The position numbers and the translations under genes were made by a program. Source: Streptomyces sp. WMMC940 (GTDB lineage Bacteria > Actinomycetota > Actinomycetes > Streptomycetales > Streptomycetaceae). Taken from it: a stretch of 64,000 nucleotides of DNA. Each line of letters begins with the position of its first letter. Position 1 is the stretch's first letter. Below are positions 1-8,019 of this stretch, piece after piece. The notes beneath the pieces are model-generated. The model ran no database searches and was not told the origin of the DNA. It was given only the letters and a program-made list of their open reading frames with translations. The stretch lies in the NCBI RefSeq assembly GCF_027460265.1, contig NZ_JAPZBC010000001.1:3433001-3497000 (forward strand), written 5' to 3'.

Positions 1-87
1 CATCGAATCCATGTCGGGATCGGCTATGGCCGCGTGCAGGTAGTCCCTGCGTACGGCGCTGTCCTGCTGAACCGGAGTGATCAGCAC
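1..87 (-). CDS. Partial CDS running off the left edge, N-terminal 29 codons only
   Basis: A minus-strand frame opens with GTG (VLITPVQQD...) behind an AAAGGA-type ribosome site and stays open to the window edge, giving 29 residues. It points the same way as the following biosynthetic genes, so it could be a further downstream member of that cluster. Nothing in the visible residues identifies a family. It could also be a chance opening in GC-rich DNA; only the sequence to the left of the window can settle that. Confidence 0.4.
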   Translation of the reverse strand, partial: MLITPVQQDSAVRRDYLHAAIADPDMDSM

Positions 88-207
88 GTCGGATGGTCCT
101 TTCGGGAACACGCCGGGGGATCGGGGCGCCCGGGCGGGAGAAGGAGTTGGTGGTGGGCAGGGCGGGAGAAGAAGGCCGGGCAGCCGCGAGGGCGGACGGC
201 CGCGCGG

Positions 208-510
208 TCAGACGGCCGCCTGCGGCCGGGCCGCGACCCAGGCGCCCTTGCCGGGCGCCCACCGGCGGATCTCCACGTGGCGGACGATGCCGCCCCTGAC
301 ATAGGGTTCCGCGTCCAGGATCTCCTGGAGGCGGTCGCGATTCTCGGCCTCGTAGACGAGGAGCCCGGCGTTGGCGTCCTGGAGCGGGCCGGCCATCAGC
401 AGCACACCGCGGTCGGTGAGGGCGCGCAGGTACTCGGTGTGGGCGCCGTGCAGGGGCTCCCGGCCGGCGCGGTCCACGGTGTACTCGAGCTCGACGACGA
501 ACGTCGCCAC
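208..510 (-). CDS. YCII-related protein, 100 aa
   Basis: Small single-domain protein of the YCII-like fold (dimeric alpha-beta barrel). It shows the family's pattern of a first beta strand, then a helix with His21 and His24 (HGAHTEYLRAL), then the AGPLQD turn. The start is a GTG giving VATFVVELEY. YCII proteins act as small lyases, isomerases or helper enzymes, and in biosynthetic clusters they often take part in dehalogenation or ring chemistry; the substrate here is unknown. It is the last clear gene of the minus-strand run, 67 nt after the SDR gene, so it is probably co-transcribed with it. Confidence 0.75.
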   Translation of the reverse strand: MATFVVELEYTVDRAGREPLHGAHTEYLRALTDRGVLLMAGPLQDANAGLLVYEAENRDRLQEILDAEPYVRGGIVRHVEIRRWAPGKGAWVAARPQAAV

Positions 511-577
511 GGTTGCCTCCTGAGCGTTGCGGGGTCGTGGGGTGTCCGGCGTGGCGCCGGGGAGTGCGGGGCGAAAC

Positions 578-1333
578 TCACATGTAGAGGCCGCCGTTGA
601 TGTCGATGACGGAGCCGGTGGAGTAGCCCGCGCTCTCGGAGCAGAGATGGAGCACACTCCCGACGGCCTCGTCGACGGTGCCCATGCGCCGCATCGGCAG
701 CTTGGACAGCACGGCCTCCTTCTGCGCGGGGTCGCGCCGCTCCCAGGCCCCGGCGACCCGTTCGGTCGCGATGGGGCCGTGGGCGACGACGTTGAGGACG
801 ACACCGTGCGGCGCCAGCTCGTACGCCATCTGCTTGGTCATGCCGATCACGGCGGCCTTGGCGGCCACGTAGGCAGCGTTGTTGAAGTGGCTGTAGGTGC
901 GGCCGCCCGCGGAGGCGAAGTTGACGATGCGTCCGTAGCCGTCGGCGGCCATGCGGGGTGCGCACACCTTGACCGCGATCCAACTGCTGACCACGTTCTC
1001 CAGGAAGGACTGGTCGAAGTGTCCTGCCGTGAGGTCGGTGTAGCCGATCACGCGGGTGTCGCCGCCGACGCCGTTGACGAGGATCGACGGCGCGAACCGG
1101 TCCACGATGTCGGTCAGCTGGACCTCCGCCGCCGGGATGTCGGTGATGTCACCGACGACGGTCTCGACCTTCGTGACCTGACGCAGCTCGTCGGCGAGCC
1201 GGTTGACGGCCTCCTCGTTCCGGTCGAACAGGACGAGGGTGTGACCCTCCTCGGCGAGTTTGCGGGACACCTCGGTGAGGATGCCGCCGGCGGCTCCGAT
1301 CAGCAGGGCGGTACGGGGGGTGGGTGCGGACAT
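578..1333 (-). CDS. SDR-family oxidoreductase, 251 aa
   Basis: Classical short-chain dehydrogenase/reductase. A Gly-rich nucleotide motif lies at residues 13-19 (GAAGGIL, a variant of TGxxxGIG), and the catalytic set is Ser141, Tyr155 and Lys159 (YVAAK). The C-terminus INGGLYM matches the FabG-like type. Length is usual for the family. The start is ATG with a GGTGA site, 7 nt after the MFS gene. It presumably oxidises or reduces a hydroxyl/keto group on the product or an intermediate of the surrounding pathway. The first glycine motif lacks the usual leading Thr, so the cofactor choice (NAD or NADP) is open. Confidence 0.85.
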   Translation of the reverse strand: MSAPTPRTALLIGAAGGILTEVSRKLAEEGHTLVLFDRNEEAVNRLADELRQVTKVETVVGDITDIPAAEVQLTDIVDRFAPSILVNGVGGDTRVIGYTDLTAGHFDQSFLENVVSSWIAVKVCAPRMAADGYGRIVNFASAGGRTYSHFNNAAYVAAKAAVIGMTKQMAYELAPHGVVLNVVAHGPIATERVAGAWERRDPAQKEAVLSKLPMRRMGTVDEAVGSVLHLCSESAGYSTGSVIDINGGLYM

Positions 1334-1339
1334 GCTCGG

Positions 1340-2647
1340 TCACCTTTTCTCTGTTGTCAGGTTCTGTGCGGCCAGGTTCTGCCCGGCGGTCGCACGGGGC
1401 TCCCCGGGACCGGTGTCGGTCCTGGCACCGGGGCCGGTGTCGGTTTCGGACCTGGCGCCGGGCGTGAATCCCGCCAGCCGCGGCAGCAGCGCGAAGCCGA
1501 GCATCACCGCGAAGCCGAGTCCGAGGACGGAAATCCACAGCACCTCGTAGCCGTGGGCGTGGGACAGGGCGAGGCCGGCGGGGCTGCCGACGACGAACGC
1601 GGCGTTCCAGGCGAAGAAGTAGGAGCCCTGGTAGCTGCCGCTGCGCCCGGCGGGCGCCCGGTCGGCGATGAAGGTCGCGGACATCGGTGCCCAGATCACT
1701 TCTCCGAGCGTCCAGACGACCGTGGCGATGGTGAAGGACAGGATCCCGCCGGCGAAGACGTTCCCGCCGAAACCGACGGCCATGAATCCGGCGGCCATCA
1801 TCAGCGGGACGTGGGCTCGCATCCGGCCGACGAGGCGGGGCACGAGCGGCAGCAGCGCGACGGACAGCACCGCGTTGACGGCGAGGACGAACCCGATGTC
1901 CCCGCTGGACAGCCCGCTGTCCCGCATGTCCAGCGGCAGCGCGGAGTTGACCTGGAGGTAGATGCAGGCGAGCAGGAAGGTCATCACCAGGAAGCCGACC
2001 AGGACAGGGGTCCGGAAGGGCTCGGCGATGCCCCGGGCGGCGGAGGCGAGCGCCGCTGCCGCGCCCGCCGGCCGGCCGGCGGCGGCGGCGTGTACGGGCG
2101 GCGGATCGGCGGGAACCGCGAACACGAGACCGGCATAGACCAGGCTGGACGCCGCCCAGACGACGAAGAGCGCGGTCGGGCTGACCTGGAGCAGGAACCC
2201 GGAGAAGACGGGGCTCAGCGACATTCCGATGTTGAAGCCCACCAGGAAGAGGCTGTATGCCTTGGAGAACTGCTCCTGCGGGACGATCGCGGAGATGAGC
2301 CCGGCCCCCGCCGGCCGGTCGACCGCCGACAGGAAGCCCGTGATCAGCGATAGCACGCACAGTGCGACCACATGCTCGGCGACGGCGAACAGCAGCGCCA
2401 TGACCGCGATGACCGGCTGGGCGGCGACGATCGTGCGACGCGGGCCGATGAGGTCGGCGACCGCTCCTCCCACGAGTCCCGAGAGGACCACACCGGCTCC
2501 GAAGAGTCCGACGACGAGCGGGGTCGTGCCGGGGGCGACGAGCCCTTCCTGCTCCAGGTAGAGCACGAGGAAGGCGGGGGCGAGTGTCCCCAGCCGGCTG
2601 ACGGTCTGCCCGCACCACAGCAGCCAGAACGCTTTGGGAAGGGCCAT
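1340..2647 (-). CDS. MFS transporter (DHA1-like drug exporter type), 435 aa
   Basis: Twelve-helix major facilitator protein with hydrophobic segments along its whole length and the GPRR turn after the second helix pair (DLIGPRRTIV), as expected in the loop 2-3 region. The C-terminal 30 residues are Gly/Thr-rich and probably cytoplasmic. The start chosen is the ATG that overlaps the upstream stop as TGATG and has an AGGA site; an ATG three codons earlier is possible. Its place inside the minus-strand cluster suggests it exports the pathway product or gives self-resistance. This is inference from position; the sequence gives no substrate. Confidence 0.82.
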   Translation of the reverse strand: MALPKAFWLLWCGQTVSRLGTLAPAFLVLYLEQEGLVAPGTTPLVVGLFGAGVVLSGLVGGAVADLIGPRRTIVAAQPVIAVMALLFAVAEHVVALCVLSLITGFLSAVDRPAGAGLISAIVPQEQFSKAYSLFLVGFNIGMSLSPVFSGFLLQVSPTALFVVWAASSLVYAGLVFAVPADPPPVHAAAAGRPAGAAAALASAARGIAEPFRTPVLVGFLVMTFLLACIYLQVNSALPLDMRDSGLSSGDIGFVLAVNAVLSVALLPLVPRLVGRMRAHVPLMMAAGFMAVGFGGNVFAGGILSFTIATVVWTLGEVIWAPMSATFIADRAPAGRSGSYQGSYFFAWNAAFVVGSPAGLALSHAHGYEVLWISVLGLGFAVMLGFALLPRLAGFTPGARSETDTGPGARTDTGPGEPRATAGQNLAAQNLTTEKR

Positions 2648-4299
2648 CAGGAACATCCTGTTCGTGTCGGAGTTGTGAGGGGCTGTGACAACGTGGCCAC
2701 GGGATGGGCAGGAGCGGACGGGGCCCGCAGGCCCGGTATTCGGCCCGCGGCGGGCGGGGGGATCGCGGGAGCGGGCTGCCGCGCCGACCCCCTCCCGGGC
2801 ACAGCAGCGCCGGCCGGCCGGCCCCTCGGGGCGGGCGTGCGCGGCGCCGGGTCAGGCGTGCGCGGCGCGGGGCCGGGCCGGGCGGACGACACGGCAGGCG
2901 CCCCGGGCACGGCGGCGGACGATGACCGCGCAGGGCCCCGGGGCGGCGCCGACGGCACGGCTCGCGCCTGCGTACGCCGGGCCGGACCCGACGGGGCACT
3001 CGCGGAACCCGCCGGGGGACGCACCGCACGGGCCGGCCGGCCGGAGTCGCGCCGCGGACCGGTGCCGGCCCCGAGGGCGCCGTACGCGTAGGCGGCGGAG
3101 ACCAGGGTCATGTGGTGGTGCCAGCCCGGGAACGAGCGTCCCTCGAACGCGCCCAGGCCGAAGTCGGCGGTCAGACTCTCCACCGTGCCGGCCACCCGCG
3201 CGCCCAGGGCGACCAGCGCCAGTACCTCGCGCAGCGGACGGTCGACGAGGTCGGTGAGCCAGATCCGCCCGCCCCGGGCCCCGTCCGGCCCGGGCTCGGC
3301 AATCAGCCGGAGGGCGACGGGGAGGCCGGGGAGGCGGACCACCCCCGTCGCCACCGCGGCCGCCGGGACCGGACGGTGCGCCCGGTCCGGTTCCTCCGCC
3401 GCCGGAGCCGGAAGCGGCGGCGGGTCGGGGTACGCCGCGAGGACGTCCCGTACGGTCGCCCCGCCGGTCCGGGCGGCCGGGCGGGACGGGGCGGGAGCGG
3501 CACGTTCGGGAAGGACGACGAGACTGCCCGGCACGGACAAGGCGAAACGCCGGCGCCGCGCGACGAGGCCGCCGGCCAGCGCGGCCGTGTCCGCGAATCC
3601 CGCGAGGTCGGCGACGACGGGCACCGACTCAGGAGCGGAGTCCGTCACACGCCCCGCGCAGTCGTCGACCAGGTCCAGCGCCAGGGTGTCGGCCGCGTCC
3701 TGGTTCGCGCCCTTCCCGTCGGGGACCCGGGCTCGGTCGCGCAGTTCCCGGTCCTCGGACCACGGTCCGGGCAGCAGCAGGCGCCAGTCGACCGGCAGGA
3801 CCGTGCCGCCGGCGGCGAGGAACGCGCCCACGCCGAGCTGGCAGTTGACGGTCCGTCCGTCCCGGGGGATGAAGCGCCGGTGCACCCCGCAGGAGCGCTC
3901 ACCGCGCTTCGGCAGCACCGCGGTGCCGACGACCAGGGCACGGGGCCGCGCGGCGCGTGCCACCCACTCGGTCAGACGGCTGCGCACCGGTTCCCAGTCC
4001 CAGGGGCTGGCACTGACGAACTGGTGCAGCGCCTGGGCCGCCGTGGCCGAGTCCGAACCGGACGCGGCGAGGCGCCTGACCGTCTTGCGTCCCGGTGTCA
4101 CCAGCAGACCCCGGGTGTACACCGAAGCCCACCTGCGCTGGTCGGCCCGGGGCAGCCGCTCGAAGATCTCCCCGACGAAGGCGTTGAAGGAGTCGGGGCG
4201 TCCGGTGGAGCCGTCCCGGGTGCGCGCCGGGCGCCCTGCGGGGACCGTGCCCGGCATCACGGCCGGAGCGGGGGTCGCCGTGGACAAGGTCCTCACCAT
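2647..4299 (-). CDS. IS701-type transposase-like protein, probably domesticated and catalytically dead, 550 aa
   Basis: Residues about 30-410 follow the IS701 family: the conserved block GVHRRF...GRTVNCQLGV at about 138-157 and the C-terminal signature GWHHHMTLV at 392-400. In active relatives the first catalytic Asp sits in a VIDE-type strand; here that strand reads VVGTAV with Gly125. Asp231 and Glu386 occupy the positions of the second Asp and the Glu. A Pro/Ala/Arg-rich tail of about 140 residues follows and overlaps the MFS start. No terminal inverted repeats are evident around the gene, and a receptor-type operator lies 65-90 nt upstream. I infer a host-adopted DNA-binding protein that may regulate the cluster, not a mobile element. 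The start is ATG with a GGAAGGGA site; a longer frame upstream would read through the operator. Confidence 0.72.
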   Translation of the reverse strand: MVRTLSTATPAPAVMPGTVPAGRPARTRDGSTGRPDSFNAFVGEIFERLPRADQRRWASVYTRGLLVTPGRKTVRRLAASGSDSATAAQALHQFVSASPWDWEPVRSRLTEWVARAARPRALVVGTAVLPKRGERSCGVHRRFIPRDGRTVNCQLGVGAFLAAGGTVLPVDWRLLLPGPWSEDRELRDRARVPDGKGANQDAADTLALDLVDDCAGRVTDSAPESVPVVADLAGFADTAALAGGLVARRRRFALSVPGSLVVLPERAAPAPSRPAARTGGATVRDVLAAYPDPPPLPAPAAEEPDRAHRPVPAAAVATGVVRLPGLPVALRLIAEPGPDGARGGRIWLTDLVDRPLREVLALVALGARVAGTVESLTADFGLGAFEGRSFPGWHHHMTLVSAAYAYGALGAGTGPRRDSGRPARAVRPPAGSASAPSGPARRTQARAVPSAPPRGPARSSSAAVPGAPAVSSARPGPAPRTPDPAPRTPAPRGRPAGAAVPGRGSARQPAPAIPPPAAGRIPGLRAPSAPAHPVATLSQPLTTPTRTGCS

Positions 4300-4363
4300 G
4301 ACTCGTTCCCTTCCTGTGTGCGGTGCCGGGGCGGGCCCCGGGAGTCCTCGGTACTCACAGAAA

Positions 4364-4389
4364 AAAATAGAGAACGAACTCTTTGTTTT
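4364..4389. promoter_or_regulatory. Putative autoregulatory element (GBL-receptor operator) upstream of the IS701-like gene
   Basis: A 26-bp AT-rich imperfect palindrome in otherwise GC-rich DNA. It reads AAAATAGAG, then CG, CT and TTTGTTT with short variable gaps, and 9 of its 13 pairs are symmetric. The same element occurs on the other strand at 16590-16615, next to the receptor gene, with 20 of 26 positions identical. ArpA/ScbR-type receptors are known to bind elements of this size and AT-rich character. Binding here is inferred. Confidence 0.68.
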
Positions 4390-4459
4390 CAATCGCGGGT
4401 GCCACCTCGACGACGACTTTGCGGAGTCGGGCCCTTGACACACCTTCCCACCTGCGGTT

Positions 4460-5824
4460 CTACGACACCGTTCCCAACGCCTCCCACAGTCCCGTGGACC
4501 GCAGGGCCGCCCCGGGCCAGTCGGCTCCGAGTCCCTGGGAGGCGAGCGAGACGGTCAACACCCCTTTGAAAGTCGACAGATGGAGGGTGCACCCGGCAGG
4601 CCCGCCGCCGCGGCCACCGGACGCCCAGAACGCGGTCACCCTCGCGGCGTGCGCGCCGAGCGCGGTGTCGACCGAACCGGCGTCCACGACACGCAGTTCG
4701 GGACTGCCGGTGGTCCCCGCCTCCTGTTCGGCTGCCCGGTGGGCACCCGGGTGCCCCGGCCCCTCCGGCCCCTCCGGCCCCTCCGGCCGCCAGGCGCGCC
4801 CCGCCGAGCAGAGCAGCGCGGCGTCTTCGCGGGCCCGGACTGCCGGGTCCCCTCCTGGCCGGGTGCGCAACGACGCCCGCACCACACCCAGTACGCAGCC
4901 GGGCTCGGAAATCAGCGCGCGCTCCGCGTAGCGGCGCCGCAGGGACATCGCCCTCGCCACGGTGACCTCGCCGCGGCCCGTCGTGCCGGCCAGCGCACCG
5001 GCCAGCCTGCTCGTGAGCAATCCGCCGACCGTCAGGTGCCGTTCTCCGCACCAGTCGCGCAGGCGCCTGCTCTCGCCAGGGGTGAGCGGCAGGATCACCG
5101 CGCCGCCCTCCCGGCCGGCCTGATCACCGGCGGGGCCGATGCCGGTACCGCCTCGGCGGTACGGCCGCCTCGGTCCGCCCGCCCGGACGTCCGCGTACGG
5201 CGGCGCGGCGCGGCGGCCCCGGTGCGGCCATCCCCGCGGCAGGCACACCCCGCATCCGCACACGCCTCCGCCCTCGTAGGTGAGTTCGTCGGTGTCCGGC
5301 GGCAGCGGCTCCTCGGGGGCGGGGGCGTCGACTGCGCCCGGAGCGCCGAACAGCGCGTCCAGCAGGAACCGTGCCAGCCGGCCGGCCGAGTAGGGGTCGC
5401 AGATCGAGGGGTGGCAGGTGAGGGCGAAGCGTGTGCCCCCCGCCGCCCCGCGGCCGACCCGGAGCCGCCACAGCCGCTCCCCCGCCCCCGGGATGCCCGC
5501 GTCCGCTGCGCCGTCACCGCCCCGGCAGGCAACCGGTGCCGGGCGTGGCAGGACGTGGACGGGGTACGGGCCGGGCGTCCCGTGCCGGAACCACAGGCCG
5601 CCGCCGGTGTCCTCGATGCGCAGCGACAGCAGGGGCAGCCGCCGCACCCACTGCGCCACGGCCCGCTCCACCCTTTCGGGCGGGAGTGCGTCGGCCACCG
5701 TGAAGGAGGTGGTGATCAGGCCGCTGCCGGACAGGAGCGCATGGCGGTGGGCGAACCCGGCTTCCGTACCGCTGAGCCGGCGGACACGCCCGCCGGGCGC
5801 GGGCGCGCCCTCACCCCGGCTCAC
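4460..5824 (-). CDS. PapA/condensation-like acyltransferase with degenerate active site, 454 aa
   Basis: The layout resembles phthiocerol dimycocerosyl transferase (PapA5) relatives of the condensation-domain superfamily: an N-terminal half with the VERAVAQWVRRLPLLSLRIE pattern and a C-terminal half with a second chloramphenicol-acetyltransferase-like lobe. The expected HHxxxDG motif reads HPSICDP at 138-144, so the second, catalytic His is Pro139 and the Gly is Pro144; only the first His and the Asp remain. The enzyme may have lost transferase activity, use another mechanism, or serve as a scaffold. The GTG start overlaps the stop of the FAH gene by 4 nt (GTGA), so the two are translationally coupled. 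A Gly/Pro/Arg-rich insert (about 185-240) is unusual. Confidence 0.68.
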   Translation of the reverse strand: MSRGEGAPAPGGRVRRLSGTEAGFAHRHALLSGSGLITTSFTVADALPPERVERAVAQWVRRLPLLSLRIEDTGGGLWFRHGTPGPYPVHVLPRPAPVACRGGDGAADAGIPGAGERLWRLRVGRGAAGGTRFALTCHPSICDPYSAGRLARFLLDALFGAPGAVDAPAPEEPLPPDTDELTYEGGGVCGCGVCLPRGWPHRGRRAAPPYADVRAGGPRRPYRRGGTGIGPAGDQAGREGGAVILPLTPGESRRLRDWCGERHLTVGGLLTSRLAGALAGTTGRGEVTVARAMSLRRRYAERALISEPGCVLGVVRASLRTRPGGDPAVRAREDAALLCSAGRAWRPEGPEGPEGPGHPGAHRAAEQEAGTTGSPELRVVDAGSVDTALGAHAARVTAFWASGGRGGGPAGCTLHLSTFKGVLTVSLASQGLGADWPGAALRSTGLWEALGTVS

Positions 5825-6696
5825 GAGCCCTCGCACACGGCGTCGCCGGGCGCCGGCGACGCGTACCTCACCGTGTTGGACAGGGTCACGCCGTGGCTCG
5901 TGAAGTCCAGGGTGACGCGGTCGCCGTCGGCCATCCGGAAGCCGCCGTGGAAGCTGCTGCGGTCGGCGCCGATGTAGACGTAGTGCACCCGGCCGGGGGC
6001 GAGCAGGGCGTCGAACGCGAACAGCCCCTGGACGATGTCGTCGAGCCCGTAGTGCAGCGCCTTGGTCCCGGTGGTGAAGTCCCCGTGCCAGGCGGGCTCG
6101 CCGTCCCGCTCGATCCTGACGTGCCCGGTGACGTGGCACGGCGGCTCACCGAGGAACAGCCAGGGCGCGACGGCCGCGTCGCAGAGCTTGGCGTACGAGA
6201 GGTGGCCGCGGTGCCGGCGGAAGCGCCCGATGTCGGTGAGGTCGTTGCCGAAGCCGTAGCCGACGTAGCGGGGGGTGCGGTCGTCTCCGGTGACGTAGAC
6301 GAGGACGACCTCCGCCTCCTCGGTCAGCGCGACCGAGGAGGCAGGGGCACGCAGTTCCTCGCCCGAGGTCCTGAGCACGTCGCCGAGGCCCTTCAGGAAC
6401 CAGTTCGGCTGGGCGGGGGTCTCCGCGTCCACCTTGACGTTGTGGGTCTGCATGAACCCGCCGACCATGGCGTCGCCGGGGCTGTCGGGGAGCAGCGGCG
6501 GACGGAAGGACACCGAGTGCCGCTCGTGCGCCGGCACGGCCACCGTCCCGGCGTCGGGAAGGGCGGCGCCCTCGGCCAGCAGCCCCGCCAGGTCCACGCC
6601 GCCGCGCGGCACCAGGCGCAACGGTTCGCCGTCCGCGGGCAGACCGAGACCGAAGTACCGGTCGTTCCGGTAGGTGCATTCGAAGAGTACGTTCAT
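5821..6696 (-). CDS. Fumarylacetoacetate hydrolase (FAH) family protein, 291 aa
   Basis: The C-terminal two thirds match the FAH fold: an acidic strand (EEAEVVLVY, 126-134) followed by YVGYGFGNDLTDI (144-156), the family's GYxxGND signature. FAH-family enzymes use a divalent metal to hydrolyse, decarboxylate or isomerise 1,3-dicarbonyl or 2-keto acid substrates. The N-terminus MNVLFECTYRNDRYFGLGL is of the AraD1/2-keto-3-deoxy sugar dehydratase-like branch, so dehydratase or decarboxylase activity is also possible. The ATG has an AAAGG site and opens a two-gene unit with the acyltransferase. A perfect 7-bp inverted repeat sits in its leader. Confidence 0.72.
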   Translation of the reverse strand: MNVLFECTYRNDRYFGLGLPADGEPLRLVPRGGVDLAGLLAEGAALPDAGTVAVPAHERHSVSFRPPLLPDSPGDAMVGGFMQTHNVKVDAETPAQPNWFLKGLGDVLRTSGEELRAPASSVALTEEAEVVLVYVTGDDRTPRYVGYGFGNDLTDIGRFRRHRGHLSYAKLCDAAVAPWLFLGEPPCHVTGHVRIERDGEPAWHGDFTTGTKALHYGLDDIVQGLFAFDALLAPGRVHYVYIGADRSSFHGGFRMADGDRVTLDFTSHGVTLSNTVRYASPAPGDAVCEGS

Positions 6697-6713
6697 GACG
6701 GATACCGCCTTTC

Positions 6714-6729
6714 GGGCACGGACGTGCCC
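6714..6729. promoter_or_regulatory. Inverted repeat in the leader of the FAH gene
   Basis: GGGCACG-GA-CGTGCCC is a perfect 7-bp dyad starting 18 nt upstream of the FAH start codon. It may be an operator, a leader hairpin or a weak terminator of the upstream enolase-superfamily gene. The 2-nt centre is too short for an efficient RNA loop, which favours a protein-binding site. Confidence 0.35.
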
Positions 6730-6882
6730 ACGAAGGTTGGGAGGGCCGGACGCGCGGCAGAGCCGCGCGGGTTGCGGGAACGTGCGCAACCGGGACCACC
6801 CGGCGAGGTCGGGGCCGGCGGCCGTGCCGGGCCGGTGACCGCCCGGTGCGGGCGGGCGGCGGGCGGGCGGGCGGCGGGCGGT

Positions 6883-8019
6883 TCAGAGGTCGCAGGCCGC
6901 CCAGCGCTCCGCGTTCCCGGCGAGGTCCATGCCCCAGCCGGTGCCGACCGCGGGCGACAGGGTGTTCGTCCGCCGGTCGACGGCCGGCGGCGGAACGACG
7001 ATCATCTCCGGGAAGAAGCGGTCCGACTGGCCGGCTTCGACGGTGAGCGCGTCGGGGTGGCCGAAGGCCAGCGCCCGGCCCGCGTTGATCAGCGGACCCA
7101 CCTCGGCCACCTGGACCCCGAACTGGAAGCGGACGCCGTGCTCCCGGGCATAGGCGACGAGCCCGGCGGCGGGCAGGGGCCCGCCGTTCTTCGCCACCCG
7201 GATGTTGAACGCGTCGCACGCGCCCGTCTCGACCGCCGTGCGGGCGTCCGCGACCGTGCAGACGGACTCGTCCAGCATGATCCGCACACCGCTGTCCCGG
7301 CGCAGCACGCGCAGTGCCTCCCAGGACCCCCTGGGCAGCGGCTCCTCCACGTAGTCGACACCGGCCTCACGCAGCCGGCGCGCGCGGGCGACCGAATCGG
7401 CGGGCGTCCAGCACATGTTGGCGTCGACCATGACGGGAACCTCGTCACCGACCTCGTCACGGACCGTGCGCACCGTGCGGGCGTCGCGCTCGATGTCGTC
7501 CGAAGCCTTGATCTTCACGAAGTGGAACGGGCCCCGGGTCGCGAGGAACTCCTCCGCCGACAGGCTCAGATCGAGTACCTGTGACACGGCCAGTGTGCCC
7601 GGCCCCGGGGAGACGGGGCCGGGCAGCAGTTGCCGCCCGCCCGCTCCGAGTCGGCGCCCCAGCCAGTCGAGGACCGCCGTCTCCAGCAGGCACAGGAGAT
7701 TGTTGCCGCCGTCGACACCGAAGGTCCGCGCGAATCCGTCGCGGTGCAGCAGGCCCAGCAGTTCCCCGGGCTCCCGCGCGGTGAGCACACCGAACAGGGC
7801 GTCGAAGTCGGTCCGTTCGACCGCCACCCGGACACCCGCGGTGGTCTCGCCGGTCACATAGGGCCGGGGAGCGCACTCCCCGATGCCGTCCGTGCCGCGG
7901 GCCGTGAGGCGCAGGACCAGCGAGTCCGAGCTGCGGCGCCGCGCGGCGGGATGGTCGAACGGTGTCCGCATGGGGAGCTCGACGTGGTAGAGGCGGGCCC
8001 GGCCCCTCTCAGACGCCAC
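6883..8019 (-). CDS. Enolase-superfamily (MR/MLE) enzyme, 378 aa
   Basis: It has the two-domain layout of the mandelate racemase/muconate lactonising enzyme group. The catalytic barrel shows the KxK pair Lys169/Lys171 (FVKIKAS), metal ligands Asp199 (MVDANMCW), Glu225 (YVEEPL) and Asp250 (IMLDES), and the opposite-face Lys277 (NIRVAKNGG). This Lys-Lys arrangement belongs to the MLE subgroup, which includes o-succinylbenzoate synthases, N-succinylamino acid racemases, dipeptide epimerases and cycloisomerases. All active-site residues are intact, so it should abstract a proton alpha to a carboxylate. The substrate is not evident. The GTG start overlaps the hydrolase gene by 11 nt, placing both in one operon with the GH3 gene. 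Confidence 0.85.
   Translation of the reverse strand: MASERGRARLYHVELPMRTPFDHPAARRRSSDSLVLRLTARGTDGIGECAPRPYVTGETTAGVRVAVERTDFDALFGVLTAREPGELLGLLHRDGFARTFGVDGGNNLLCLLETAVLDWLGRRLGAGGRQLLPGPVSPGPGTLAVSQVLDLSLSAEEFLATRGPFHFVKIKASDDIERDARTVRTVRDEVGDEVPVMVDANMCWTPADSVARARRLREAGVDYVEEPLPRGSWEALRVLRRDSGVRIMLDESVCTVADARTAVETGACDAFNIRVAKNGGPLPAAGLVAYAREHGVRFQFGVQVAEVGPLINAGRALAFGHPDALTVEAGQSDRFFPEMIVVPPPAVDRRTNTLSPAVGTGWGMDLAGNAERWAACDL

Noticed and set aside
527..2353. Long open frame on the plus strand opposite the SDR and MFS genes
   Set aside because: It is Gly/Arg/Asp-rich without any motif, and the minus-strand genes have complete families and third-position GC; it is a shadow of high-GC coding DNA.
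2647..4299. Active insertion sequence of the IS701 family
   Set aside because: The first catalytic Asp is missing, no inverted repeats are seen and the gene is embedded in an operon.
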